64,000 bases of DNA, taken from the NCBI GenBank assembly GCA_964017195.1, contig OZ024900.1, forward strand, positions 26,062,429-26,126,428, in the 5' to 3' direction. The notes beneath the pieces are model-generated. The model saw only the letters and a program-made list of their open reading frames with translations, was not told the origin of the DNA and made no database searches. Position numbers and translations under genes: made by a program. The DNA is from Siderastrea radians (Eukaryota; Cnidaria; Anthozoa; Scleractinia; Rhizangiidae). The first letter of the stretch is position 1, and every line of letters starts with the position of its first letter. Of the stretch, positions 35,509-46,244 are shown piece by piece.

Positions 35509-36736
35509 CACCCCTATCCTCTTACCTGCTAATGGTGACCCTCAAGAGAAAGAGGGTTACGTTTTCAAGTTGATGGACAGGGACAATTTTTATGATTGGT
35601 ATAATGCCTATTTCCGCGTAGATTTCAAGTTTGAAGCAACAGCAAATGGAGGTAATGTTGACGCTGACACCGAATCAGCTCCGATAAACGGTTCTTTTTC
35701 ATTGATTAAAAGTTTGAGGGTCAACTCATCTGGCAAAGAACTTTACTATGCGAATAATATCCACAAATTCATTTTCATCAAAAATCTGCTTGATTTTTCT
35801 GATGATTTTTCAAGAAACGTGGCAAAAGATCAGTTTTGGTATCTTGACACTGATGCAACCACAGCGACTGATGCAAATGCGACGAATCTTGGAATGAGAT
35901 CAAGGGCGCTTCTATCACATGGTGGAAAGATGGTTCAGACAACAATTCCTTTAAACAGATACTCCTTTTTCGAAGGGCTTTCCGACAGGCTGCTGCCACC
36001 AATGTAACTTGAGTTTCTTATTACTTTACAAAATGATAGAGAATTGATTTACCAAAATGATGGAACAGCTCGAAGAATTGCTCTTCGCAAATCAGAATTA
36101 TGGGTTCCACAATTACATTTCACTGGTAAAGGACAGACCTTTGTAAATGAAAATTTCTCAAAACCAACCCAATGGAAATACTTGAAAGAAAATATTTTTT
36201 CTTTGAGTGAAAGAAGGGACGAGAGTGGTATGTTCATGATTGGGAGTGGAATAAAAAACCCCCAAACATGTCTTTGTATTCTTTCAACAAGCTCGTAAAG
36301 TAAATCGTTACACACAGAATCCTTACATTTTTGACACATTTGATATCGATGGTGATGACTCAGCAAGATTGAAAACTTGCAGCCTCCAATGTGGAACTAA
36401 CTTTTACCCTCAGGTTGAATACGATAATGAGTTTAAACTAAGAATTTTGAAGGATTTGAAAAATTTCAGATACAGACAGAACGACTACAACACCGGTGTA
36501 CAGATACAAGTCGCAAACTTTGAGAAGTTATATCCAATCATCTACTTCGATTTACGAAATACCAAAGAAAGTTTGACAGGGGACCCACAAATCCTTTATT
36601 TTCATTACAAACTTAACGAACCTGCTAACGCTCAAGATTATAAAGTCTTCGCCGCGGTTTTGAATGAACAAGAATTTGTTCTGAAACAACTTGGTAATGA
36701 GCTTGTTGTCGTCTAGAAAAAAATTGAAAAAAATTC

Positions 36737-36757
36737 TAAATATAATATACACGCACG
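36737..36757 (+). promoter_or_regulatory. TATAATATA-type box before B1 gene
   Basis: TAAATATAATATAC at 36737-36750 lies 8 bases before the ATG at 36758. Comparable boxes precede starts at 37882 (ATTATATAC), 38278 (TAAATATAAG), 39940 (GTATAC), 58690 (minus, TTATATAAC), 61252 (TATATTAA), 63001 (TATAATATAC) and 63422 (TATAAATATAATAA). The constant short distance to the ATG suggests a viral late-type promoter with a very short leader. Confidence 0.6.
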
Positions 36758-37450
36758 ATGAGCACAACTTATCATCCTTTTAAAATCGCACTGACTGATG
36801 GTCAGAAAAAGAAACTTCAAAAAGCTTATGTTTCGAAGACAGCTGTCGTTCTGAGAGTCAAACGAGACCAAACTGGACGCGGTGACGAACTCCTTCTCAC
36901 TGCTACTCAAATCTCGCGACTGAAGAAAACCTCAGCGGCAGGGAAAGGAATGGAAATAAGATTAAGCCAGACACAGATTCAGAATACTGCGCAGCGTGGT
37001 GGAAGTTTGTTTTCTGCTATGCTTGGTTTGGCACGACCTTTGATAAATACAGCCCTTGGAGCATTAGCAAGTGCAGGTTTGAGTTTTGGCGCTGAAAAGG
37101 TGCTGAAAAAGATATTCGGAAAGGGTTTTGGGCCGAAGGAAATTGAGCTTTATAAACTTGTCCAGCGAATGACTCCTACACAGAAAAAGAAGGCAGAACA
37201 GTATCTTGTTGGAAAAGGTTTGGTGAAAGGAGACGGTGTACAATACGACGGCTTCCTTGGTATGCTGGCGTCTATCGGAGTACCTTTGGCCCTTGATTTA
37301 GTCCGAAAAATAATCGGAAAAGGAAATAAACTCAACCACCACGCTCACGACCAAGACGAGCACCTCCTCTTCCACCACCATCTAAAGGTAAAGGAATGCA
37401 AATTCAACCTCCACCTTTTTTCGGAACTTGGGATGATTATTATCGTTTAA
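36758..37450 (+). pseudogene. Core/minor capsid protein with QRGGS site (B1), C-terminal frame change
   Basis: The N-terminal 190 residues match a protein I recall as common in cnidarian adintoviruses: YHPFKIALTDGQKKKLQKAY, then TQIQNTAQRGGSLFSAMLGLARPLINTALGAL, a hydrophobic Gly/Ala segment after an RGG cleavage-like site as in adenovirus pX/pVI. After about 37330 the predicted tail turns into low-quality His-rich sequence. Another frame there ends with an FFGTWDDYYR-type terminus expected for the family, indicating an indel between about 37330 and 37400. Likely virion protein when intact. Confidence 0.65.
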
Positions 37451-37463
37451 AAAAAACTAAAAT

Positions 37464-37853
37464 TTGAAGATAAACTTTCCAATAAAAGGTATTTTTAGCA
37501 GAAACGAAACAAAACCTTTTTTTCATTCCCCATGCATTATCAACTTGGATGATTTCGGAAGTTTGGAAACTCATTGGGTATGTTGTTGGCCTGACGAAGG
37601 TACTTACGAGTATTTCGATTCCTTTGGGCTTCCACCACCTTTGGAATGGGAAAAAGAAATGTCAATGCACGGGATGACACATTTTTTCAGAAATGATAAC
37701 CAAATTCAATGGGAAAAAAGTGTGAGATGTGGTTACTACTGCCTTCTCTTTTTGAATGAAAGAAATATAGGCAAAAGTTTTGCCGATATTTTGAAAATGT
37801 TCTCCAACGACTTACTTAAAAATGAGGAAATAGTGAAAAATTATTTTTCTTAA
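37464..37853 (+). CDS. Adenain-like cysteine protease (B1), ATG lost
   Basis: 129 residues. Triad candidates are His37 (THWVCCW), Asp52 (YFDSFG) and Cys89 (VRCGYYCLLFLNE), with Gln82 seven residues before the cysteine, as in element A and adenovirus protease. The frame opens with TTG where relatives have ATG, so the start codon appears mutated although the body is intact. It follows the capsid and core protein genes. It would process RGG-type precursors. Confidence 0.75.
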   Translation: MKINFPIKGIFSRNETKPFFHSPCIINLDDFGSLETHWVCCWPDEGTYEYFDSFGLPPPLEWEKEMSMHGMTHFFRNDNQIQWEKSVRCGYYCLLFLNERNIGKSFADILKMFSNDLLKNEEIVKNYFS

Positions 37854-37881
37854 AAAATTTTTTTTCTTAATTATATACAAA

Positions 37882-38229
37882 ATGGAATTGTGTTTGATGG
37901 AGAGAGAAGAGAGTGGTGAAATTGGATATGAAAAATATGAAGAACTCAGAATATCAGATTATATATCACAAATGGAATCATTAAAAAATGAAATTGAAAG
38001 GTTGAAAAAACAAATTGAATGGAATGAAAAACTGTTAGAATTTGAAAAACCTTTTTTAAAACGTGGAAAAGAGCTGTTTGAAAAAATTGAAGAAATTGAT
38101 AAAGATTATAAACAATTTGAAGAATTTAAAATAATGGATATTAAACGGAAAATACAAGAAAGAGAAAATAGAATTAAATCAAAAAGAGAACAAATAAAGA
38201 GTTGTGAAGACAGGTTGAAATTTTTCTAA
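37882..38229 (+). CDS. Coiled-coil protein (B1), unknown function
   Basis: 115 residues, almost entirely charged heptad-like helix (IERLKKQIEWNEKLLEFEK; IKRKIQERENRIKSKREQIK). The ATG is 4 bases after an ATTATATAC box. No homologue is visible elsewhere in the window because B2 is cut off by the window edge. Intact frame; structural or scaffolding role possible but not shown. Confidence 0.55.
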   Translation: MELCLMEREESGEIGYEKYEELRISDYISQMESLKNEIERLKKQIEWNEKLLEFEKPFLKRGKELFEKIEEIDKDYKQFEEFKIMDIKRKIQERENRIKSKREQIKSCEDRLKFF

Positions 38230-38277
38230 AACGCAGTGAAGAGGTGTTTGAAAAAATTTTTACTGATTAAATATAAG

Positions 38278-39376
38278 ATGAACGGAAAAGAGTATCCTAA
38301 TATATATTGTGTGAAAGAAAAGCGGCACACACCCAATGTGCAGGGAAGTGAAAAGGTTGTAATCGCAAAGAACAATCAAAAACTTTTGAAAGTAAAATGT
38401 GCTAGTTGTGGAAAAACAAAAACAAGTTTTATGCCGGGAAACTAGGTGAGCCCTCCCTTGTGGAGGGCAGTGGAATATTCGGCGACGTTGCCATGGCAGT
38501 TGGTGATCTTGCAATTACAAAAGGAATCCCATATCTTGCGAAAAAAAGTATTGAAGCTGGACGATATTACGCTTCTGAAGCTATTAGAGACCCCAAACTG
38601 CAAAACAAAGCAATAAATTACACTCTTGACAAAGCCCGCCAGGTTGTTCAAAAAATTGGAAGCGAAATGTTGGATCAACTTTCAACTAAAGTTCGACCAA
38701 ACCAACGTTACAAAACGGACAGACCCGATTTAGATGGGGCTGGGTTTGATATACATGCAGCAATTGGAAAACTTCCGAAACCAAAAAAAGGTTGGACATT
38801 ACCAGGGCATAATTTTACAGGGCCATACAACCCTCTTGAAAAGCAGGTGAAATACGATCCAGAAACGGGTGAAATTCTGGAAATATATCAACCACCAACA
38901 GGTGCAACAGATGCAATTGCTATGCAACATGATGTTGATTATGATGTTTGTTCCAAACGTAAAAAAAATACGGTGAAAATCTCAAAAAATGCAAACACAA
39001 AGCGGATAAAAAAATCGTGAAGTCTCTTGACGCAGTTCCTTACAAACAGAGGCAGTGGGGTCATGCGGCTGCAAGAAATGCAATCAATGCAAAACAAAAG
39101 TTAGGGTTGGGTTTGAAACAACAAAAGGGGACTGGTGTTTTGGATAAACCGTTGGATGCAATAAAATTTGCTGAAACTTTGACAAAAAAAATGATTCCTT
39201 CCACAAAACCTGTATTCGATCGGTATTGGAAAGGTGATATTGCGAAAAATGCTTTCACGGGACCAACTGGTGTCACAAGCAAGAAATTTTGGACTCATCC
39301 AAAAAAGGGTACTGTCATGCGTTTGGTGAAAAACCCGAAAACAGGCAAATATGAAAATGTTTATGAAGAACCTTGA
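38278..39376 (+). pseudogene. Zinc-motif plus PLA2-like protein (B1), two frame breaks
   Basis: Three consecutive frames read as one ancestral gene. The first (38278-38445) has a VYCV-type start, KN...KLLKVKCASCGKTKTSF, like a small DUF5679-type zinc motif. The second (38406-39020) has a GSGIFGDV segment, NQRYKTDRPDLDG and a PLA2-like core with FTGPYNPLE and the catalytic-type HDVDYDVC. The third (39017-39376) has KSLDAVPYKQRQWGHAAARNAINAKQKLG. Frame changes lie near 38430 and in the A-run at about 39005-39016. The gene corresponds to the PLA2-like protein of element A but is longer at both ends. Membrane-penetration role by analogy with parvoviruses only. Confidence 0.7.
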
Positions 39377-39425
39377 TTGATTGACCACCACTTTTCAAAC
39401 TCCTGTTTTGCGCGCCGCCTGCTTG

Positions 39426-39916
39426 CTAAGGTTTTAGGAAGGTGATGAAAATAGATTTCATAATTTCCTTTTTGTGGGGCCAGCATTCAGAAGGTACTAT
39501 TTCAAAATAATTATGCAGAAAACAGGGGTAGTTCACTGAATTGTCGGTTATCTCTTGAAATTGAGCAATAACCTTACTTAGAAAAACAACCTCGCTGGAA
39601 GAAAACATTTTGTTAATGTTACATTTCCGTAAAACATCTTTTAAATGAGCATTTTTCGTTGGAAGAGCAGTGGAACTTCTTCCCCGAGTTTCTTCTTGGA
39701 ACTGTTCATAATCAACACATTCAAACACTCTACAACATTTTGGACATTCACGACAGAACTCATTCTCCACATAAACTAGTTTCTCCTTGCATGAAGGACA
39801 AAGATTAATCTTTTTTGATAATGGGCTTATTTCATTTCTTTTTTTTTTTGCAACATTTCTTGAATCATTTTCGACGAAATGTTCACACCTTGCAAACAAC
39901 CAAACGGGTCTTCCAT
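39426..39916 (-). pseudogene. Zinc-ribbon protein, possible late transcription factor (B1)
   Basis: The main frame (39899-39426, opening with TTG) holds CPSCKEKLVYVENEFCRECPKCCRVFEC, a CxxC-x13-CxxCxxC ribbon, then a helical region and NYPCFLHNYFEIVPSECWPHKKEIM. An ATG at 39914-39916 starts in a different frame and runs into a long A-run (about 39839-39850), where a slip would connect the two. The ribbon spacing and the NYxxFLxNYxEIV block recall poxvirus VLTF3-like factors found in several large DNA viruses, but this is tentative. It shares a divergent AT-rich promoter with the integrase. Confidence 0.5.
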
Positions 39917-39939
39917 TTTTTTATTGTGTATGGTATACA

Positions 39940-40918
39940 ATGAGCACGCGCATTTTCAATAGGTTGTCAAAAATTTATTACAGCCCGCAAGGGTATTGGA
40001 AAGGGTTTGCAGCAATTAAAAAATTAGCCCAGGCAGCGAAAGTCTCGGAAGATGTGGCTCAAAACTGGTTGATGAAGCAAGCTCTTTGGCAGGTTTATTT
40101 ACCAGCCCCACGGTACATTCCAAGACCGAAATTTGATGTTCCTGTTCCAAACAAAGTTCACCAAGCCGATCTTCTGTATCTCCCACACGATCGCCCACCA
40201 CGCTCCCGTAAAACTTTTAAATATGCCCTCACAGTGGTAGATGTGGCCTCTCCATACAAAGAGGCCAAACCGTTGACCACAAAAGAGGCTAAAGAAGTTG
40301 CAGCTGCTCTGGAACGGATTTATAGTCGTGGTCCTTTGAAGTGGCCGAAACTGCTTCAGGTCGATCCTGGTCGTGAGTTTATGGGCGCTGTGAATCAACT
40401 GCTTTCGAAACATAATGTCGAGGTTAGACGCGGCCGTGTGGATATTCACCGTGATCAAGCTATCGTTGAAAGATTCAACCGCACCCTGGCTGAACGACTG
40501 TTTGGACACCAATATGGGGTTGAAATGCGCCTCCCAGAAGACAAAAGATCGACTGAATGGGTGGCCCGCCTGCCTGCTGTTATTTCAGCTTTGAATAAAG
40601 AAGTCACTCGACTGACTGGTCAGAAACCTGTTGAGGCCATCAAAGAGAAAACTGTTCCATCCAAATAAACGAGTAAACGAAAAAAAGCTCCCGTCCGGTT
40701 TAAGTGTTCGCTATCTCTATCAACCTGGTGAACTTGAAGGTGGTCGACGAAGAGCTACCGACCCAATCTGGTCTTTGAATGTTTACGAGATTGAAAAAAT
40801 TATGATAAAACCAGACGCTCCGGTTATCTATTATTTGTTCGACGGACGAAAACACTGGTTTGTCCGCGAAGAGCTTTTGGTTGCCCCTCCAGATACACAA
40901 CTACCACCAGCAATCTAA
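39940..40918 (+). pseudogene. DDE integrase (B1), frameshifted near C-terminus
   Basis: Polinton/adintovirus integrase. From the ATG at 39940 the core carries Asp77 (QADLLYL), Asp142 (VDPGREF) and Glu177 (AIVERFNRTLAERL), a D-D-35-E arrangement. The frame stops at 40668, while the last part (about 40631-40918: GLSVRYLYQPGELEGGRRRATDPIWSLNVYEIEKI) continues in another frame, so an indel lies near 40655-40668. No chromodomain is visible, unlike the element A integrase. The C-terminal domain resembles SH3-like DNA-binding tails. Confidence 0.75.
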
Positions 40919-41361
40919 CAATGAAACTCGATCGGTTCTGTGTGAATACCGTCTTCCAATACCCAGCGTTTGTCATAGTAAGCACTCAACCCCAGCTTCT
41001 GCTGTTCGTACGTAACCATCTGCCCGTCCCGCATCCTAAAACCTCAATTAGTTGCTATGTCCTTGCTGCCTTCCAAAGCTTTCTTAAAACGCTGCCACGT
41101 GATCTCGTTTTGTTTCTTCGACACCCCTTTCGTGCTGAACTTCCTTTTTTTACCCTCAGATTCGTCGACGAAATAACATTTTGAACAGAGTGCAATCATT
41201 CTGCTGCCTTCACACTCGAGTTTAAAGAGCCCAGGGGTCCGACTGCTCCACTTATCCCAAGCTAACCACTCTTTCTTTTTTACCTCAAATTCTGTTTGCA
41301 GCTTCTGGTTTGACGATGTCTTCCAACTTTTCTGCGCTGATTCCGAGCTTCTGGGAGCCAT
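40915..41361 (-). pseudogene. DNA-polymerase-B-associated C-terminal fragment (B1)
   Basis: A minus-strand fragment convergent with the integrase. Blocks WDKWSSRTPGLFKLECEG, CSKCYF, KFSTKGVSKKQNE and, after an in-frame TGA at 41044-41046, TYEQQKLGLSAYYDKRWVLED ending at 40915. I recall these blocks from the C-terminal part of Maverick/adintovirus polymerase ORFs in cnidarians. The TGA replaces a position usually Arg, consistent with CGA decay. Nothing upstream of about 41361 continues the gene, so the polymerase body is missing. The MAPRSSES start lies in an inverted-repeat arm and may be fortuitous. Confidence 0.5.
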
Positions 41362-41493
41362 TTTGGGCGATATTACTCTGTTTAACGGTCGATGCGACGT
41401 CTTGTTAGCCGTTTGTCACGTACTCAGCTTTGACATGTCGTCGAATCGACCGTTAAACAGAAAATCGCCCAAAACGGCCTCCAGAAGCTCGGA
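41341..41493. repeat. 58-bp inverted repeat at right edge of B1
   Basis: Arms of about 58 bp (41341-41398 and 41436-41493) with around seven differences enclose a 37-base spacer. Each arm contains an ATG reading outward into a similar peptide (PRSSE in one, SRSSE in the other). The right-hand frame reaches a good splice donor (ACAG/GTAAGG at about 41523-41529). It could be a duplicated host promoter or first exon at the break that ended B1. Confidence 0.65.
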
Positions 41494-42995
41494 AAAGCGG
41501 GAAAAACACAGCAAACACATAACAGGTAAGGTTTTTCAAACTCTATTTCGCTTTTTAGGTATTTTGCACGGAAAACTGCCGATTTATATTTTGGGTCGAA
41601 TTTCAGCTCCATGTAAACAACTCTCATATTACGCTTTGGTTAACTGTGGACGAAGCGTCGGCTTTGTCTTCAATCAACCTCGCAACTGGAAAAACTGTCA
41701 TCATTAATTGCTTGACACGGTACATGTATCTTGGTTTTTCGTCCAGTTCCTTCGGAGCTACACTTCGCACACAAGCGTTCAGCTCCAAGGTTTGCTCTCG
41801 TTTGGTTGAAACAGGAATCCCACGTCGGCAGAATTCATAATTGACATAATTTCACCTACTTCTACGTCTAAAACGTTTTTGAACCACTGATGAGAAGGGA
41901 ACCGCGAAAATTATTAAACCGTCTCTCGATAAAACTAAGATTTGTCCCGTCACGACCCCTTGCGTCTACAAAGATAGAATCCATTTTCGCAAATTTCAAT
42001 GGGATCTTCAATATTTCTTTTGTGATCTCCGTTACGTCACTGAAAGTAGCTTGATCATTTGAAAACTCGGATCACATGTTCAGGTTTCGTTCACGCGTGA
42101 CGTGGATCAACTGTAAGCCAGTTTTCTCGTCCCGTAATGCGGTTTAGTTTTAGTTTACGATGTTGTGTCCATGATTTATATCCACAGATTTTCCAGCCGA
42201 CGTAGAAATGATTTCTTTCTTGGTTTTATCATATACGGGAACATATGGTTTTTGAAATTTTTTAGCGACGTGTTTAAGATAGCAATTTGCATAAATTAGC
42301 TTGTTCAAGCGTGTCTGTAGGTTTTTAAACCTGTAATGTATACGGTAACATAGCGAGTTCACGGCACCCTCAAGCTCGGAAACTTTGTTAACTGCAAAGC
42401 CAAAATGTACTTTTGAATCGTCTGGCAAAAGAATATGAAATACTCCCAGAAGGTGCGAATCGAAATTGTTCGAGAATTCCTTTAATACTGCGGGGCATTT
42501 TTGGAGAACTGGGTGCCAAGCTGCTGGCCTTGTCATCTTAACACGACAAAAAAGTGAAAAGTCCTAAAAAGTACAACAAATCACAGTTTACTTAAAGAAA
42601 ACACAATGCCAGTCTGCGTAGTCTGCGTAGTCTGCATGGTCTGCAGTCTGCACAGTCTGCAGTCTGCGTTTTTACATGACCGCAATGACTGTCCTCTCCT
42701 CAAATTATTATCTACTACACTTGTTTCTTTCACATCTTGTTGTGATCTTGATTTATATTCTTCAGTAATATGCAGACAATTATTAGTTGACCTTAACTGA
42801 GGTTTCAGTTTTAGATTTAATTTGAAATTTTTATGCAGTCGTTTTGGTCGAGTGTCAGTTTGACTTTTTAGCCTGTAGCCTACTAGCCCGATGGTTGTTC
42901 TATCTCCAATTGTAATATTAGTCCAACTGGGTTTTTAGCGGGATGTTGTTTTGCATTCCAAGGGTATTGCTGAGTAAACGAAAAAGCTGTTCTAG
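41494..42995. other. Intergenic with dispersed repeats
   Basis: A segment at 42090-42330 is related to 25040-25195. A GTCTGC/GTCTGCATG simple repeat lies at 42611-42668. The minus frame 42150-42536 (128 codons) partly overlaps the dispersed repeat and shows no family motif. No confident gene. Confidence 0.4.
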
Positions 42996-43204
42996 GCCCA
43001 GTTCAGACGCTGTACCTCTCTTGGGCCGTACCAAATACATTTCGCTCCTAGGTCGTATTTAAGTGGCAAACTTTGCCGTACCCTGAGATTTTGGCTTGCC
43101 TAATTGAAATCTGTCGAAAAAAACTCATTTGGACACCGTGCAATTGCCAAAAAACTACGTACTATTTGGTACGGCACATGGGAGGTGCGGCGTCTGAACT
43201 GGGC
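42996..43204. mobile_element. 209-bp MITE with GCCCAGTTCAGACGC termini
   Basis: GCCCAGTTCAGACGC at 42996 and its complement ending at 43204, with further inward pairing (GGCCGTACCAAAT against ATTTGGTACGGC). No coding capacity. No clear target duplication. Confidence 0.7.
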
Positions 43205-43353
43205 TTTATGCACTCAGGTGCTATAGTGGAGGGGGTAGTATTTGCAAGAATAATCGCGTGTGTTGATTGTCCTCAGAGTATGTCTTAAAAATCGCAAATA
43301 AGCGAGGATACGACTTGTCATTTCAACATAGGTCAAGCACGCAATGCGTGCCT

Positions 43354-46217
43354 ATGTTTTTGGCAAGACATCGTATCTGTCGTATTTGTAAGCTTTGAAA
43401 GTTTGCAGCTGGCAGGACTGATAAACCTCTTCGAGTGTAGGTAAAAGATCTTTCTTTAGTATTAAATTGTATTTACTTTTAACTTTGATTGTCTGTGTAA
43501 GAAGTCGTCCATCCTTGATTGTGATAGATTTTTAATGTTTCTAGCTGTACCAAAAAGTGGCTGTTCAGTTTGCCTTGATTCATTGAGTTGAATTATTTAT
43601 AGACCTGTGATACTCGTCAATAAATTGTACCTAAGTCATTTTTTGTGTTTATTCTATATAATGTTTTAGTATTTCGGCATACAAGCTTTCCGTACAAAAC
43701 CTATACCGTTGTAAAATATTTACCGACGTAGTGGTGGAGAAAACACAACGGCAGCACAGTCGAAAGGCGAACATGACACAACGCCGGCTCGGGTACATTT
43801 CACAAATAAATGACCGCTCTACTTTGTCCAAGACCGTTTAATAGCATCAGTACAGTTGATTTGCTCTGTGTCTTCCTTATTAAATAAGCAGTCGTACTCT
43901 GTAAAAAAAATTTAAGCTTATTTTTACGCGTGTATGCCGCGCGCTAAAAACAAGGTCAAGTTTTTCTAAAGGTTGATTTCTTGCTCAATTAGGCTTTTCA
44001 AATTAGTAAGCTTACAAAACACAAAAAGGTTCTACACACTATTCCACTGCTAAATGAACCCCGTCCATGACTATCGTTTTCTTTCACTGACAGATGTCGC
44101 TGAGAATTTGTTCATTTCGTAAAGGGCCGTAAGATGTGAAATAAAATTTGCGGCGGCACTTCAAACTCCTCGACAATGGCTACGTTTTCAGTACCCTTGA
44201 AAACATTCATGCTTGATATTTTTTCTTCTCTCAAAAAGTTTAATGAGGATACGACTACAATAAAAGAGTTCATTTTCTCTTCACCACTGTTCACACAGTT
44301 CACACTGTTCACACTCTTCACCACTGTTCACACAGTTTTCTCTTCACCACTGTTCACACACTGTTCACACAGTGGAGGCAGCCAGTCACTGAGAGATCTT
44401 CCATATTCAGCTGGCAGCACACAAATGGTAGCTTTACCATCAACAACAACAGTCTTCAGCGCCTCATATTGGCGTTCTTTTCATTAGAGGTCCGGTCTTC
44501 TTTCTGAACTGAATTTTCTAACGCGAAGTGAAACAAATTTATAGAAACCGGTGCGGCCATCTTCGCGAGACTGCTAGCGAGGATTATTTTCATTTTCACG
44601 CGAGTCTCGCGTGAATGTCAAAGGCGCCAAAAACAAGGGGACGTCGTAATATTTCGCGTCATTTTTGTCTTTACCCGACCTACCCGACCCGTAACGGATG
44701 CTCAGTGATGCTCTTAGATGATGCTCAGTTCGTAAACTGCCGAGCATGCGCTTTAAAGAACCGGAAGCCTAAAAAGTGGCATCCGGTTTTTGATTATCCC
44801 AGAGTCCCAATCTCGTCCCCAGAGCCCGCGCGCATTTACGGTCAGCGGGATCGAAATGCCACGGGCTCTGGGGTAATCAAAAACCGGATGCCACTTTTTA
44901 GGCTTCCGGTTTTTTAAAGCGCATGCTCGACAGTTTGCGAACTGAGCATGCGTTATGGGTCGTGTAAAGACAAAAAGGGCGCGAAATATTACGATGTCCC
45001 CTTGTTTTTGGCGCCATTGACATTCACGCGAGACTCCCGTGAAAATGAAAATTATCCCCGCTCGCAGTCTCGCGAAGATGGCCGCACCGGTTTCTATAAA
45101 TTTGTTTCACTTCGCGTTAGAAAATTCAGTTCAGAAAGGAGACCGGACCTCCAATGCAAAGAACGCCAATACGAGGCGCTGAAGACTGTTGTTGTTGATG
45201 GTAAAGTTACCATTTGTGTACTGCCAGCTGAATATGGAAGATCTCTCAGTGACTGGCTGCCTTCATACGTTTGTGACTGAATGTGTGTGTTTTTTAAACA
45301 ACAGTGGTGAAGAGAAAATTAACTCTTTTATTGTAGTCGTATCCTCAGTAAACTTTTGATAGAAGAACAAATATCAAGCATGAACGTTTTCAAGGGTACT
45401 GAAAACGTAGCCATTGTCGAGGAGTTTGAAGTGCCGCCGCAAATTTTATTTCACATCTTACGGCCCTTTACAAAATTAACAAATTTTCAGCGACATCTTG
45501 AAAGAAAACGATAGTCATGGACGAGGTTCTTTAGCAGTCGAATAGTGTGTAAGCTTACTAATTTGAAAAGTCTAATTGAGCAAGCAATCAACCTTAAAAA
45601 ACTTGACCTTGTTTTTAGCGCGCGGCATACACGCGTAAAAATTAGCTTAAATTTTTTTACAGAGTGCGACTGCTTATTTGTTAAGGAAGACACAGAGCAA
45701 ATCAACTGTACTGATGCCATTAAACGGTCTTGGACAAAGTAGAGCGGTCATTTATTTATAAAACGTGCCTGAGCAGGCGTTGCGTTATGTTAGCCTTTCG
45801 ACTGTGCTGGTGTTGTGTTTTCTCCACCATGCACTACGTCGGTAAATATTTTACTACGGTATAAGTTTTGTACGGAAAGCTCGTTTGCCGAAATACTAAA
45901 ACACTAAAACACTACATAGAATAAACACAAAAAAATGACTTAGGTACAATTTATTAACGAGTATCACAGGTCTATAAATAATTCAACTCAATGAATCAAG
46001 GTAAACTGAACAGCCACTTTTTAGCACAGCTAGAAACATTAAAAATCTATCACAATCAAGGATGGACGATTTCTTACACAGACAATCAAAGCTGAGAGTG
46101 AAAACAATTTACTACTAGAGAAAGACCTTTTACCTACACTCGACGAGGTTTATCAGTCTTGCCAGCTGCAAACTTTCAAAGCTTACAAATACGACAGCTA
46201 CGATGTCTTGCAAAAAT
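43354..46217. repeat. 2.9-kb giant palindrome
   Basis: Arms of about 1.4 kb (43354 to about 44810, and about 44875 to 46217) are inverted copies with roughly 90 percent or better agreement by eye. Paired landmarks include GCCAAAAACAAGGGGACGTC against its complement near 44996 and TTCAAAGCTTACAAATACGAC at the outer ends. The left arm alone carries a TTCACACTG-type tandem expansion (44282-44372). The centre holds a smaller palindrome with CCAGAGCCCGCGCGCATTTAC. It is probably a fold-back DNA transposon or an inverted duplication. Confidence 0.85.
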
Positions 46218-46244
46218 AAACAAGATCGCTGTTCTCGTTGTTTT

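Larger units (their letters stand above)
29103..36716 (+). pseudogene. Major capsid protein (B1), split by retrotransposon and mutations
   Basis: The gene starts at the ATG at 29103 (MFRIQPYLENEKYV), matching B2's capsid start. After 20 codons it is interrupted by the BEL/Pao element (29164-35508) plus its CACCC duplication, then resumes at 35514. Downstream parts match adintovirus-type double jelly-roll capsid proteins: RDNFYDWYNAYF, IPLNRYSFFEGLSDRLLPPM, RKSELWVPQLHF, FDTFDIDGDDSARL and a terminal EFVLKQLGNELVVV. A nonsense codon lies at 36005-36007 with the same frame open afterwards, and a further frame change lies near 36250-36262 in an A6C5 run. The gene is therefore triply disabled. 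It differs from the element A capsid family. Confidence 0.8.

Noticed and set aside
42150..42536. Minus frame of 128 codons in host DNA
   Set aside because: Partly overlaps a dispersed repeat, no promoter or family motif; could be a decayed exon but not supportable.
44615..45280. Short frames in both arms of the giant palindrome
   Set aside because: Mirror-image frames without motifs, explained by the palindrome.
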